A stretch of DNA of 64,000 bases from Symbiodinium kawagutii (GCA_009767595.1 VSDK01001317.1:232835-296834), one strand, 5' to 3'. Numbered from the stretch's first letter, positions 12,101 through 24,483 are shown. Notes: generated by a model not told the origin, from the letters alone. Made by a program: numbers and translations.

Positions 12101-15100
12101 GTGTGTGCGTGTGTTCGTGCAACAACTTCTTAATGGACATGTTTCCTTCTACAGCATCGCCACTATTTTGTGACAAAGGAATGAGCGAAGAAGAGCCAAA
12201 AGAAACTGGAGAGGTCAAGGGGGGGCATGGACGGACTTGGATGGTCTTTGCACAAAAATCCTTCCTTTGGACTATTGGAGTCACCTGGGGAGAGTTGAGC
12301 TGCAGCGCGGGGGAAAAGGAGCCTCTACGAATGAAAATTAACAGAAAAATCCTGCCCCAGAGCACATGAACTGGCTTGCTAAAGCAGCTGCAGCGAGCTA
12401 CCGGCTACTGCTGGCTTTCATGATTAGCTCACAACTCGAGTCCCCCTGCATTCACACATGCAAACTCGCTTGCAGACATGCACTCTGAGCAGCAGCCACG
12501 AACAAGCTCAACAAAAGCTCGAGTAATTCCAATGATCGAGAACACGGAATCGAAGTATCGAATTAGATCCAGTTACCAAGTGGCGTATACCGTATATATC
12601 ATCATTGTATATTTGTGATGATTTTGATCCCATGAGCCATTGTGCAGCTGGGGAACATCAGTGCCCTCTTGCACAACTTCAGCCTGCCCAATGGGAAGCT
12701 CGTAGTCGCCGACTGGAACTTGTGAATCAGCGCCTGCTCACTGTCACACGTGACATACAACAAAGGTAAGCGGTAACAGCAACACTGAGCACAGATCAGA
12801 ATGAATGTCAGGACATTTCAAACATTCATAAATTGCCGGTGTAGGACAAGACTGCCATAGACTGCCTTCAATTTTTGCTCGGTAGAGGACCTTTGGTTCA
12901 AAGAACAGGACCTGGGATTGAACATTGAGCTGCTTGTCTTTGGATGTCTTTGGAAGCTCCGAAAGATGATATCATCCCATTATTGCAAGGCTTTGGGTGC
13001 AAAAAATGAGGAAGCCGTCGTCTATGTCAACACGCGACATTGATGCAATTACTGGGTTCGGTTACCGTCCTGGGAGTATTGGTGAATCACTTGAGACCGT
13101 GCATCGACGTTCGCTGAACTAGTGCTGCAATATGTCGCAATCATCCACTCCACTATAGCTAAACATGCCATATTCATGCACAACTATGTAAGACTGTGTG
13201 GTAATAACTTAACCGTTCATGTTATATGTATATGTTACGTATGTGCAATACCATTTCATTGCGACCAAGGAAACAACTCTACATCCTTGTGATTAGTAAG
13301 GCCTACATGTTGGCAGCCAAGACACAGGATCTGGATCTCGAATGGCTGCAAGCAGTAAACCTTTGGCTTGCTTCGGCCCCCGAGGGATGATGATCTTCAG
13401 CCCTGGGCAATGAGCAAAGTAAGACTCCACCTCAGCAGATCGGATGGGGTGGCTATGCTTTGCAGGCTATGAAGATATGGCGGTAAAGATTCAACAGCAG
13501 GCCTTGGAACATACCTCAGGCCTCAGAACATACCTTTACCGTATATTACCAGTATGCCTGCACTTTCATGCTTTAGAACAACAGCAGGCCTTCACTCTGG
13601 TCCATGGTCAAGCATGGTCAAACGTTTGGACTCTGAAAAGTGGCCAACTGCAGCTGAGTGACGCTCTGGCTGTGGTACATGCTTCCATGCCCAACAGCTG
13701 AACATGGTGCCCGGATGGTGATGTTGCCAGCCCCTCCACCAGCATTTCGGTACCGGTACCTTTGCACGAAGTGCAATTCGAAGACTGGGAAGGTACAGCA
13801 CAGGTTTGTTTTGTACAAATGGCGGGTCACTTCATGTGGGTGGTTCTCAAAATATGGGACTCTCAAATCATCCATTACTAGCCTTCTACAGTAATCAATC
13901 AACCATCTTAGGGTCCCCTAATTTGAGAAGCCACCATGTGGCATTTCATGTTCTTTCACGCGTGTGAAATCAAAACACCTTTAAAAAGTGGGACAAAGGA
14001 TGCCAGCCCTGCCTAACCTAGAGATTGTTTCAGGATGTCCAAGCCTCGAATGTTCAGCAGTTCTTTAGCGGGGGAAATCTTCAGCAACGCAGACTTTTCA
14101 TGGTCTTTGCATCAGTCAGCTGTTTCGAGATCCAGGATTTGTGATGATTTATTGTGGTCTCAAGCAACTGAAGGCCACACAGTTCACATGCAGAAATCAC
14201 TGTGACTCTGTGATAGCATTTGCATTCATTTCCATATCATCCATATTTTGCCTTTTTGATGTAAGTTGATAGGAATGACAAAGATCGGCAACAAAAACTG
14301 AGCGTTGCTGGGCCACTTTTCTGCTATTTGATCCAAGTAAGCAGTTTGCTGTTCTGTGCAGTGGACATATTTGACATTGAGATCAGGCACTGCCTCAGTG
14401 TTTTGATCCTCTTTCCATGTTGTTTCTGCTTGCGAGTCAGTAGAAGTACTGCTCGACCATAGAGAACCTACATTTGTGGTCGGGAATGCTACTTTATTGT
14501 TGGACATTCACCACCCTGTCCAAGTAGCAGCAGGCTTTGCCGTTGACCTTAGACCTTCAAAAATGCTAAGACCATAAGTACATATAAGTACTATACTTTG
14601 TGAGAAAACCTACAGTAGATGTTTCTGCATACTACTATGAAAGTCATACTGCTACAGCTGCAAACTCTGGGGTCAGTGCTTTGCAATTTCATTCACGATC
14701 TGGTCGAAGGCAGGAAAGATGTAGTCGGCAAATTGTATCTCGGCAATCGCCTGATATCCTGCAACTGACAGACCGACAGCAAAAGCTGCAATGGCTTGTT
14801 CCGCCACAGGAGCGTTCATCACTCGTTGCTCACCATACTTCTCCCGCAATCCCACGGAGCACCGGAACACCCCTCCAAAGCCCACGTCTTCACCGAAGAG
14901 AACAGATCTGCTGTTGGAGGCCAAAGCAACTGACAGCGCATCATTGATGGCTTGGACCATGGTGAGTTCCTGTGTTTCACTGCTCGCAGCTTTTGGGATG
15001 TGCCGAGGAGCAGAGGCTATTCGTTGAGGATCTGGCTTGGGAGCAGGTCCGTCAAGACCGCGGTATGCACTCATCTTGTAATCAGCACTGTACTCCCTAC

Positions 15101-16352
15101 AGTGCTTCTCAGCATATGCAGCTTGTTCTTCTAAATGCCATGGCAAATCTGTGTAGACATCGGTGAAGAGGTCCCGCAAAGGCGGCTTCTTCTTGGCTTC
15201 TCCACTCTTCATGGCTTGAATCATCTCCTCTTTGGCTGCCGACGCAATGGCCTTTTCCTTCTCCTCGTTCCACATGCCCTTGGACTCCAAAAATGTTCTC
15301 CATCGAGGAATCGGTCCCAAAGACTTGTACGTCTGTACCTCTTCTTTGTCTTCCTTGCGATATGCAGATGAGTCGTCTGACGTCGTATGATCACCAACTC
15401 GGTATGTCATGAGTTCCAGCAGCACAGGCGTCTTCTCCCGGATGGATCGGTTGCGAGCTTCCTGTGTTGCCAAGAAAACGGCCACCAAATCATTGCCATC
15501 CACGCGGACCGAGGGAATCGCCAACGCAGGGCCTCGCGCCGCAATCCCATCGCCCTTGTACTGGTCTTCTACTCCAGTTGAAATCGAGTAACCATTGTTG
15601 CGGCAAATGAACAAAGTCTGAGACCCATAGACCGAGGCAAAATTCAAACCAGTGAAGGCATCGCCCTCTGAAGCCGCACCATCTCCAAAGTAGGCCACAG
15701 AAACTCGATCTTCTCCATCGAGTTTGTATGCATATCCTGCTCCAGGAGCTTGAGGAATCTGTGTGCCTAACACAGCGTGCACTGTTTGCATGTTCTTCTC
15801 CAGCATGCAATAATGCACTTGCAAATTCCTTCCTTTACTGCGGTCTCCTTCATTGCCAATGTTCTGGTCAGCAATTTCTTGAGCTGTGAGCCCTCGCCAC
15901 AGGAAAGCACCCAGTTCTCTGTACTGAGGCCAAATCATGTCTTGAGGTTTCAAGGCTGCTGCAGTTCCAACGCTTGTAGCTTCTTCGCCATAGTTTGTGC
16001 AATAGAAACTGATGCGACCCTGGCGCTGCATTGTCATCAACACATCATCGTAGACTTTTGATTTGACCATAAGTTCCATCATTTGGACCCCTTCTTCTAA
16101 GGAGAAAGGAAGGTCCACTCCCTCTTGGAGCTCTCCTCTGCTATTCAAGACCTGAAAAACTGGAAAGGTGGTTTCAGAGCCATCTCTGAACTCAAGACTT
16201 CCACTGAAGCTGGTGGATTGAACTCCTTTCCACAGCAAATGCGTGTCAGCTGAAAAGTATCGGCGATAGATTCGCGCCAAGCAAGGGCCTCGAGGCCTCA
16301 AAGTATGCTCTGCATGGCGCCAAAGATTGGAAGCACGGCGCAGGTTGCGCAT
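9163..16352 (-). CDS. BCKDHA-BCKDHB: branched-chain 2-oxoacid dehydrogenase E1, fused alpha and beta subunits
   Basis: The E1 component is the thiamine-diphosphate decarboxylase of the mitochondrial branched-chain complex. Exons: 14680-16352, 13663-13759, 13326-13430, 12866-12911, 12657-12733, 11660-11686, 11534-11623, 11432-11479, 11279-11320, 11152-11199, 10910-10955, 9327-9358, 9163-9228. They total 2397 nt, or 798 residues plus TGA. Residues 1-36 are Arg-rich and end RRYFSAD, like a mitochondrial presequence. E1-alpha spans about 40-420: the cofactor motif GDG at 223 with Asn-Asn at 252, and the phosphorylation loop [11 protein letters not shown] near 322-332, which marks branched-chain rather than pyruvate E1. 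A linker at about 420-460 leads straight, within exon 1, into E1-beta ([31 protein letters not shown]; later exons [15 protein letters not shown] and [14 protein letters not shown]). Donors: six GC, four GT, two GA. The start of exon 7 is the least certain join. Confidence 0.93.
13835..13938. mobile_element. MITE, family 1 (in E1 fusion intron 1)
   Basis: About 100 bp with inverted ends: CATGTGGGTGGTTCTCAAA on the left and TTTGAGAAGCCACCATGTG on the right. Inside the ends are the GGGACTCTC and TAGGGTCCCC blocks typical of this family. It lies wholly in intron 1 of the E1 fusion gene, so it does not disturb the coding exons. Confidence 0.7.
14226..14507 (-). CDS. 93-codon ORF within E1 fusion intron 1, doubtful
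   Basis: An ATG-started frame lies inside intron 1 (13760-14679) on the coding strand. Its predicted product has a polar N-terminal half rich in Ser, Thr and Glu and a hydrophobic stretch near residues 70-80. It matches no family I know and is not needed to join exons 1 and 2, which connect directly in phase. It may be chance or an unspliced or nested frame. Confidence 0.15.
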   Translation of the reverse strand: MSNNKVAFPTTNVGSLWSSSTSTDSQAETTWKEDQNTEAVPDLNVKYVHCTEQQTAYLDQIAEKWPSNAQFLLPIFVIPINLHQKGKIWMIWK

Positions 16353-19300
16353 GGCTTCGATCTAAAAATCTAGGAAAAACTCAGAATTCATGTAGTGCAT
16401 CATATTGCCACATGCCAATCAGCACTTGCTTTGGTCAGGTTTGATATTCGTAGATATGTTTCTTCACAAGTCTTCTGAAGAGATATGAAAAAGATATGCA
16501 GCTCACTGCAATGCTGCTTCTTCTTTGCTTTGTGTTGTCTGTAGGTGGATTGGTATGACTCTAAGGTGGAGGAACTTTGCAAATATGTTTGCCATCTGTT
16601 TTCATGATTTTCTTTGATTCTTTGTCTGTCAAAGACTGCAAACAGCTGCAAACGTCAACTCTTTGAAGTACTTTAGAGCCTTCACATTGTGATCTTTTGC
16701 AGTTTCAACAAGTCTCCTCAGCTCCTTGGGTGGTGCAGTTGCTATGCCTTTTTTGCTAGCAATGAACACCGTCACTTCTCATGGCGCTGCTGTAGTATGC
16801 GCTTCGAGTGGTGAAAAAGACTGCCAGCTTGGCAAGGCCTACGTCACCTACGTCTTTGAGGGGACCTGACCTCGTCCCGTGCCGTGCACTGGACACAGAA
16901 AATCTCGCAAGTTGGTGGATGTGACCATCTGGCGATGATAGGTGGTGTCATGATGCATGGCAGCATGTTCCGCTGCACGGTCAGGCCCGATTAATTTGGG
17001 GCTCAGGTCGGCCCAGCAACATCATCTGAACGGGCTTCGCACATGTTTGTCAGCCTTGAAAATGGACATCTGGAAAAGATAAAACAGCAACACTTTGCAA
17101 CACTTTCTTCCAGTGCCTACCTGTGAGTGCATTGACATGTCGCAAGCACATGAAATCCTGAAATGTTCAGTACCGGTTTGGAGATGCTGTGCAAAAGCTC
17201 AGGCCTAGACACTGATGAGCGCTTTCCCCCAAGCATCACAGTGCCACAGTGCGAGCCTGAGGTGAGTCTTGCTTGACTGAACTTGGGAAACTTGTTTGTG
17301 TTTGGATGAACATGAATGAATAAACATAAACCTCCTCAACATTTAAAACAATACCAAATCAACAAACGATATCAACATGGTATCTATCACACATATCACA
17401 CATATTGCTATAGCCGATTCCCTTGGAAACGAAAACCAACAATTTTTTTACACGCAACGAGCTGCAAAATGTAGACTGCACCATTGTGATCACGGCATCG
17501 CTGGCATTGAAGCGCAAATGGGAACCCGTGGGAACCCAACAACATCTGCGAAACAAACCAGTTCGACCCTGCCCCAGGACAGAATTAAAAGATCCTTCCT
17601 GTAGGTTAATCAATACCCCACCTTTAGCAAATGGGTAATTGCCCTACATCCTTATTCTGTGTACGAATAGACAAGATTCAAACTCCTGGTCGAATTTAAT
17701 CGTACATCATTTCTACACTTACTTTTCAGCAAGCAAAGGAGAAGGAAGGGCGAAAGAAAAACGAGAGTGGAGGTGTCAAGCTGGTGTTAGGAGGCGCGCC
17801 CTGTCGGTTGAGTTGGTCTGCAGCCCACACATGCAGTTCTTAAGCCATGGTGGCAATTCCAAGTTATAACGAAAAGCTTCCAATATCCTGACATTATCCT
17901 GACATGTACAGGGTCACCATCGGGTCTACAGTGGCGAAAGAAAGGAAGCTTGTTGGCTTATCTAATTACCTGCGCCGATGTGAGCACCACAACATGCTAA
18001 GAACGGGTTCCTCATAGCTAAGAATAGATTCTTGCAGTCAATTCACTTAGTTCGTCCATCTGTTTGCCATGTTTTCGAAGCTGGAACTTTCCATGTTGCA
18101 TGATACTGGCAGCATTTTGGCACCAGAATCTTTTCTTTTGAATGGTATTTGCAACCATTTCATGCTATTAGTTCTTTTCTTTCCGGAACTCTTTACTCCT
18201 TACATGCAATTTCTCTGTCTTCGCATTCGCGTTCTCACTTATTTCATTCTGTTTCTGAACATTTGTTGTTCGGCTGCGTGAATTGTTCACTACATGAGCA
18301 CTTCTTTTACAGTGGCAAATGAAATTCTCAATTGATTGCTGTTTATTTGGCAGTTGCATTCTTTGATGACAACATCAACATGACTACGTAGGTGTTTCTC
18401 AGGATTACCCCCCCACTTCTCATCCAATTCATCAACCGCCACAACGTAACGGGGTCTCCCATGGCTTAAGAACCCCCTGGCTGACTTCCCCACATGGCCG
18501 ATACACAATACACACGGTGGCACCAGAGCTGAGGGGCCTCTCAGCTGCTCAGTACTCCTGAGAGAATGATGCCCCAACAACACCTGGCCCGCGCGGCGGC
18601 CCAAAAAGGCCTCGGGTTAAGATGTGCTAAGGGGTAGATGGTTCATAGTTAGTTAAGAATGGTTAATGATGGTTAGGAATGGTTGATAATGGTTGGCAGA
18701 TCCTCACAACTTCTCACAACTGGATGTTTCTCAAGTCATAGGGGCACCGCCAGTTGTCATATGAGTCATTTATAACGATAAACCAACCATTTTGGGGGCT
18801 CCCCATTTAAAAAAACACATGTGCCACTGTATCTGTTCAAGTCATGGCCAAGGTGCCTAGGTCGAATCATTTGATACACAAAAACCGACAGGATTCAATC
18901 CTTTATATAGATAAGTACATGTTACAATATCTATACATGTGTACAGTAGATGGGGGCCCCTCAGTAGGTTCATGTTTTACTCGGCAAATATAATTCTTAA
19001 TGCATTTAGAGAAGAGAAGAGTGCTGGTGCAATGATGTCACCATGCTGATGTGTGTTGACATCTTTGAGATCAACCAAAGAATCAAACATCACACAACAG
19101 ACTGACACGGACCGACAAGCGATTAAATCTCGGAAAGCTGTAGTGCACTCATCAATTCATGATGTGGGGCCAAGAATTGAATATGAACAAAGGCTCATAT
19201 TATGCTGATCTTACCTGCATATTCATGCATAGTCTGCTTTCATATGCACGAACAAACGATAACACATTCACGTTTCTACATTCTTCCCGTCCTGCTCTCT

Positions 19301-19392
19301 GCATGCAGTAACTAAACCATTGTATGCCTCTATCAACCAATCAGCACATGTGACATATGTCAGCGAAAGTCAACCAATCAATAAACCAAAAT
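16353..19392. other. 3-kb spacer between E1 fusion and histone H2A
   Basis: No recognisable exon. Several ORFs of 60-104 codons occur on both strands without family resemblance; the largest is 18290-18604 on the minus strand. A family-1 inverted-repeat element lies at 18719-18825. Any promoter of the E1 fusion gene would lie in the right-hand neighbourhood of 16352, but no core motif stands out. Confidence 0.5.
18719..18825. mobile_element. MITE, family 1 (diverged copy)
   Basis: The element starts TGGATGTTTCTCAAGTCATA, followed by GGGGCACCGCC, and contains ATAAACCAACCATTTTGGGG near the right end, as in the other family-1 copies. The right terminal repeat is weak, so the limits are approximate. 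Confidence 0.5.
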
Positions 19393-21010
19393 TTACCCAT
19401 CGCTTGCAAGTTTCAAAGCACGCGGATGGCCTTTGGACTGTTGCTTCTCCGGCATCAAAGTCTGGTGGATGTGCGGAATGACCTGAGTGCTGTAGAGTGG
19501 AGGGAAACCATGCGACACAAAATCTATGTGGCACTGAGCTACAAGCGCCACCTGACCTCACAGTCACGTTGCTCATGTACTTGTTGAGCTCCTGCACTTC
19601 TTTATTCGAATCTGGAGAGACAACCACGACATTTGCATACGTTTGCCGGCTCTGAAATCAAGACATGTCACGGAAAATTTGTCCGGAAAAATGTCACAAG
19701 AGTGCTCATTGCGGGCTCCTCGTCGTTGCGGATCGCCAGCTGAATGTTCCTGGGAATGATGCGCTGCTTTTTGTTTTCCTGTCAGGAGCACAGGGAGGAC
19801 AGGGAGGACATGGCGCCCAAGGATGCCCAGTGCTCCCGCCTTGGCAGAGTTTCCAGCAAGTTCCAAGATCTCTGCGCACACGTACTCAATGACACCGGTC
19901 AAGTAGATGCCCCTGCAGCCGCCATGATGGTCAAGTTGCGACGCCTAGTACCTAAACAGGCCTAAAATGGCCTAAAGATATGTCAAACTACTGGCTCCAA
20001 GATCTTCGCCCAACACGTTGCCATTGAAATGCATTGGAATGCCATTGGTTCACTAGTCTGGCTGACAAATCACAAGTCAAGAACAGTCAAAATGAGGTTT
20101 GTACGCATCCTTCTTCACACCTTTCAGGACCAAACACACTCTTCAAAGAAGAACTTCAACAACACCAAGCCACAATCGTCAAATGCAAAGAACTCACCAG
20201 GACAACAAATCGTAGACATCTGCAATACCATTTTATCCGGGGGCACTTGACTTGGAGAGTGAGGAAAGTTCGAGACACAAGACATCCATAGAATTCCATA
20301 GACATAAATCTTCAAATCCGGGGCATTCCCAGCCAACCGAGGGACAGTGAGTCAGCTAATCACAGCAAGTGCATAGACTGACCAATCTAACCTATTCTAA
20401 CCTAACCATCCTGCCAAGTTGCTCTTGGCATATCCACTTTCCTTCAACATTCGTCGAATCTTGGAAACTGGAAAACCTGGCGATGCGTATCAGGTTGAGC
20501 TCCAAATATACACCCGCCTGGGACTTGGTAATTGGATGTAATTGGGTATGTCGGTATGTCCATATAAATGGTCGTACCATGTTGTACCCCTAAGCATCCC
20601 TAAATGATCATGATTTATGAGGCCACCATGTGAAACAAATCCCAATTAAAGGCAAGTACGAACAGGCCAAATGCCTGACGGCGAAAAAAACAAGTTGCTA
20701 ATACAAGCCTCTCGCAGTGCAGCAAACATGACAGAAATGCAGAGGCCAGCTTTCTGCTCCATTCGCGTGCCCTGGCAAGACAAGTTTATTAAGTTTCATC
20801 TAGTTTCCATGGCACGTGGCAAAGTGGCATCAGAGTCAAAAGCCCTCAAAAGGGTTCAAACGTAGACACTAAATGCATCAACATGCAACAGCTGAGAGCC
20901 TTCTTCCGATTGCCAGTTGACTTCTTGGTGCGAGTCGGTGCCTTTCTCGAAGATGACTTTGGGGCGGCCTCGATGTGCGAAGCTCCGCGCAGATGCAACT
21001 GAACGATCAT
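19393..21010 (-). CDS. H2A: divergent histone H2A, 7 exons
   Basis: Core nucleosomal histone. Exons: 20900-21010, 20741-20771, 20415-20476, 19840-19944, 19719-19778, 19547-19591, 19393-19482 (TAA at 19393-19395). All phases join to give 167 residues. The start is the first in-frame ATG after a TGA three bases upstream-side (AAAATGAAAC context); a spliced leader exon cannot be excluded. Residues 15-37 form a Lys/Arg/Ser-rich tail. The fold follows: KAGLCFPVSKIRRMLKESG, an unusual loop ASQLDHHGGCRG, IYLTGVIEYVCAEILELAGN, KKQRIIPRNIQLAIRNDEEL, then SGGVIPHIHQTLMPEK. The C-terminus is a basic tail without an SQ(E/D) motif, so it is not an H2A.X type. Five donors are GC and one GA. The L1-loop insertion and the intron number are odd for a core histone. 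Dinoflagellates keep histone genes although their chromatin is not mainly nucleosomal. Confidence 0.93.
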
Positions 21011-22271
21011 GTTTCATTTTGCAACAAAACCCACAAGTAACCAATAATCAGAAATCGACCTATACTGAACAATCTAAACATGATGACACAAAATCCGGTT
21101 TCAATTGGAACGGCCAAAACCATTGGGTCTGAGTAGTTTCAGACTATAGGCATCTATTGGCTGCTTCTATAGCTGCGCATGGCTACGCTGCTTTGCCTTG
21201 CCAGTTGGCTCTTCTGCTTCCTCCTCGGGCTCCTCGTCTTGTTCATCTTCGTGATCCTGCAGGCCATGTCACATGGATTCACATGGTGCGTGCGGGGGCG
21301 TCAGGGGGTCTCTGGCCAGGGAGTCACACCCCAAATGCAAATCAAAACAGAGCAAATTCGTATTTTTAAACGTCTATAAACTATAATTAAACTATGAGCT
21401 ATTAATAAAAACCAATTCTGAAGAGGCGATCAAAATATTTCAATGTTTCAGAATGCGTCCACTGTGTCCACCCTGTCCTCTTCTTCCTCGTCGGCGTCTG
21501 ATCAACTCACCAGGTTTTGGGCATGTTGACTGCACCTTCGCCTGTCCTGGTCGGTCATCCTGGGTCGGAGAAGGCCTTGCTACGGGGCAATTCTCTGAGG
21601 ATTCAGCACTGGTCCAAGTGTGAAAAATAGAATTTCATGTAGAACATTTGTGTATGAACACTTGAATCTCTTGGATCAGCTTTTACTCACGATGCTTGCT
21701 AGTTGAGCATACTTGACAGAATCAACTGGAACTGATGTATTTAGTCCATTCGAAACCATGTTTTCTTCAAGGCCTTAATCAGGCGCGGAGTAGATCGGCA
21801 GAATGCAATGAGGCAAACAGGCTTGAACCCAGCAGCCACGGGCACACCCTCAGCATGTCTGAGTCTTGTTTACTTGGGGGGTCGAAAGGAACACAAAAAG
21901 GGAAATAGGATGCAATAGGCGAAGAGTCAAGGGATATACAAGTTAAGTAGATTGATTTTTTGTTGGGATCAAATACCTGGCAATACTAGCGTGTATTTAT
22001 ATGCCATGTACAGGCATATTTAAAATCAAAAACACAACTGGTGAATGGCATCAACAAGGCGGGTAGTGACCTCTGAAAATAGTGGGACTTTGGCAGGCAC
22101 AGGATGGAAAGCAACCAGAATTCTGGGGCCAAATGTCGCAAAATCATGGTGGAGCTGATGAGGATGACAATGACAATGAGCAAAATGATGGTGCTGCTAC
22201 TGATGATGACGACGATGACGACGGTGACGACGATGACGACGATGACACAATGGTACTGACATAAGATGATG

Positions 22272-22388
22272 ATGAATAATGATGTACGATCCGATGTATG
22301 ATGTATGATGTATGATGTATGATGTATGATGTATGATGTATGATGTACGATGTATGATGTATGATGTATGATGTATGATGTATGATGT

Positions 22389-22429
<41 letters not shown>

Positions 22430-22438
22430 TGATGATGA

Positions 22439-22481
<43 letters not shown>

Positions 22482-22556
22482 GGATGACGATGAGGATGAC
22501 GATGAGGATGACGATGAGGATGAGGATGACGACGACGACGACGACGGCGACGGCGA
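22272..22556. repeat. ATGATGT / GATGAT compound microsatellite
   Basis: A run of about 15 TATGATG-like heptamers changes into pure GAT triplets, then into a GATGAGGATGAC-type hexamer/nonamer block and finally GACGAC. Long acidic (Asp-rich) and Ser/Ile-rich ORFs in this region are artefacts of the repeat. Confidence 0.9.
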
Positions 22557-23995
22557 TGACAATGGTCACGAAACTGATGAAGTCGTTTATGTTGATGCTA
22601 GCCATGATGATGGACAACAATCTATGCACCTATGGACCATGGACAATGAACAAATGGATTTCTACCTGTCGAAATCTTGTTTCAGTGGCAAACTATTACC
22701 GCAAACGACCCCAATGCATGGTCTTGTATCGTTTTGTTGTCTTTCACAGTTTAGTCTACTGAAGTGGTTCCTTCTTTTCACCTGCAAAAGTCTCTCTTAG
22801 CCACTACGGGTGACTGCATGCAGCACATTATTTGCTGTCCAATAGCACTCCTGCCCTTCAAGGGCAACGGAATGAAGCTTGTGGCTTTGACATCTTTGAC
22901 AAGTGGATTCAGACTGCGCGTTCGCTTGAGCAACGCTGTCAGATTCATCTTGCTGTTGCAGTTGCTTTGCCGCGTCACCTTGAATCCACTTGCTGCATAC
23001 ACGGGCCCAGCAATTGCCGTTTGGCAAACGCCGTTCCGATTTTATTTCAATAGATTATATGCAGAATCTATAGAATCTCAACCTTGAAACTCATTCAAGA
23101 GCTCAGGAAGGAAAAATGGAGTTCGTGTTCGTGCTACATCCACACGTGCAGGCGCACACACACACACACGCAAATACGCATATTATACGCACAAGGTGTT
23201 TCTACAGAAGATCCTGATGTGCCTGAAGAAAATATGCGAAATTCAACTTGTTGCAACCAAGTGGGAAGTGTGCATGTAGCATCTGCTTCAAATCAATCAT
23301 GATTTGTCACGACTAGTGGCAAAACCGCAGAAATGTAAACCCAAATACCTGGCAATCCTGCGAGAAAACATGCTCCTCGGATGGCGAAGCCAAGCTTCGC
23401 ACAGCATTTAAAATTTACGCTGCTGACAGCCGGCTCCCACCCTTCTAGCATGGCACTTGGGAATCCTTAAAATGATCCCAAAGAGACGGACCGTTTCAAA
23501 AAAGCAATTGATCCCTCAGGACTCCGGCCATGAGAGAAAGCTCAAACGGGAGGCCTTGGCAGCATCCACAATGCTCCAGGTGGTCAGCATGAAAGTTGAT
23601 GGAATCAATTGGAATCATGCTTACATGAGTAAACCATGGTTAATCAAAGGAAAATTCGTAGGCAAACTTCAGTGTTACGAACATTGAAACAAGGACAAGA
23701 ACACTATTCCGACTATTCCGTTCTCTGCACAGGAAAGCAAGGTTTTGGCCCACAGCTTTCTTCAAAAACGATACCGGCAATATGGAAAAGGATTAGAACC
23801 ATCAGTCAGTACTATTCTGAGTGGCCCAATCCTCAGCAGTTGTGGCTGTGGAAACTTGTTTCGCATTTATCAGCAATTGACCATTCACCAACCAAAACTG
23901 ACCATTCATGGACATCATTGACGAAGCATTACTAGTATGAATCATCACTAATGTAAATTCAAAGTCATTTTCATCTAATTCTTCGCCCAGACGCC

Positions 23996-24020
23996 GTGGT
24001 TTGCCCGGAGGGCAAACCAC
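23996..24020. repeat. perfect hairpin, 11-bp stem
   Basis: GTGGTTTGCCC pairs exactly with GGGCAAACCAC around a 3-nt loop GGA. It lies 65 bp from the telomere-like array. A related piece, CCGGGCAAACCATGG, recurs at about 24246 on the other side of that array. Confidence 0.7.
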
Positions 24021-24084
24021 AGCTGTTCCTATCAATTGAACATTGCTCGAAGAATCTGTGAGAAACACTGGCTATACGCAGTGA

Positions 24085-24158
24085 TTTAGGGTTTAGGGTT
24101 TTAGGGTTTTAGGGTTTAGGGTTTAGGGTTTTGCGTTTTAGGGTTTAGGGTTTAGGGC
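24085..24158 (+). repeat. interstitial telomere-like array (TTTAGGG/TTTTAGGG)
   Basis: About ten units of TTTAGGG and TTTTAGGG with one degenerate unit (TTTTGCG), all in one orientation. TTTAGGG is the telomere repeat of plants and is reported for dinoflagellates. The array is far too short to be a chromosome end and is flanked by single-copy-looking sequence. Confidence 0.9.
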
Positions 24159-24483
24159 TTTTTGATTCTCAGAGTTTCAAAACAACGGGCCTGCGCAGGG
24201 TTTTGAACAGTTGACAAAACTAACTTCTGGGCAGGTCTTGTGCATCCGGGCAAACCATGGAGTCTTGCCGTAATTCTTTACTAATATGAATACTATGAAC
24301 CCTTGAATCATTACTAATGTAAATCAATTTAATCTATAAATCACTACCAATCAAGAATTACCTTGCTAATTAATGAATACTATACTAGTAATCTAAATAT
24401 ACTAATGTCATTGCATTACCAATCAGTTTAATATATAAATGATTAAATGATTATTAATGAATCACAAGCCTTGAATCATTACA

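Noticed and set aside
22144-22629. Long Ser/Ile/His- and Asp-rich ORFs on both strands
   Set aside because: They are translations of the GAT/ATGATGT microsatellite and carry no information beyond the repeat.
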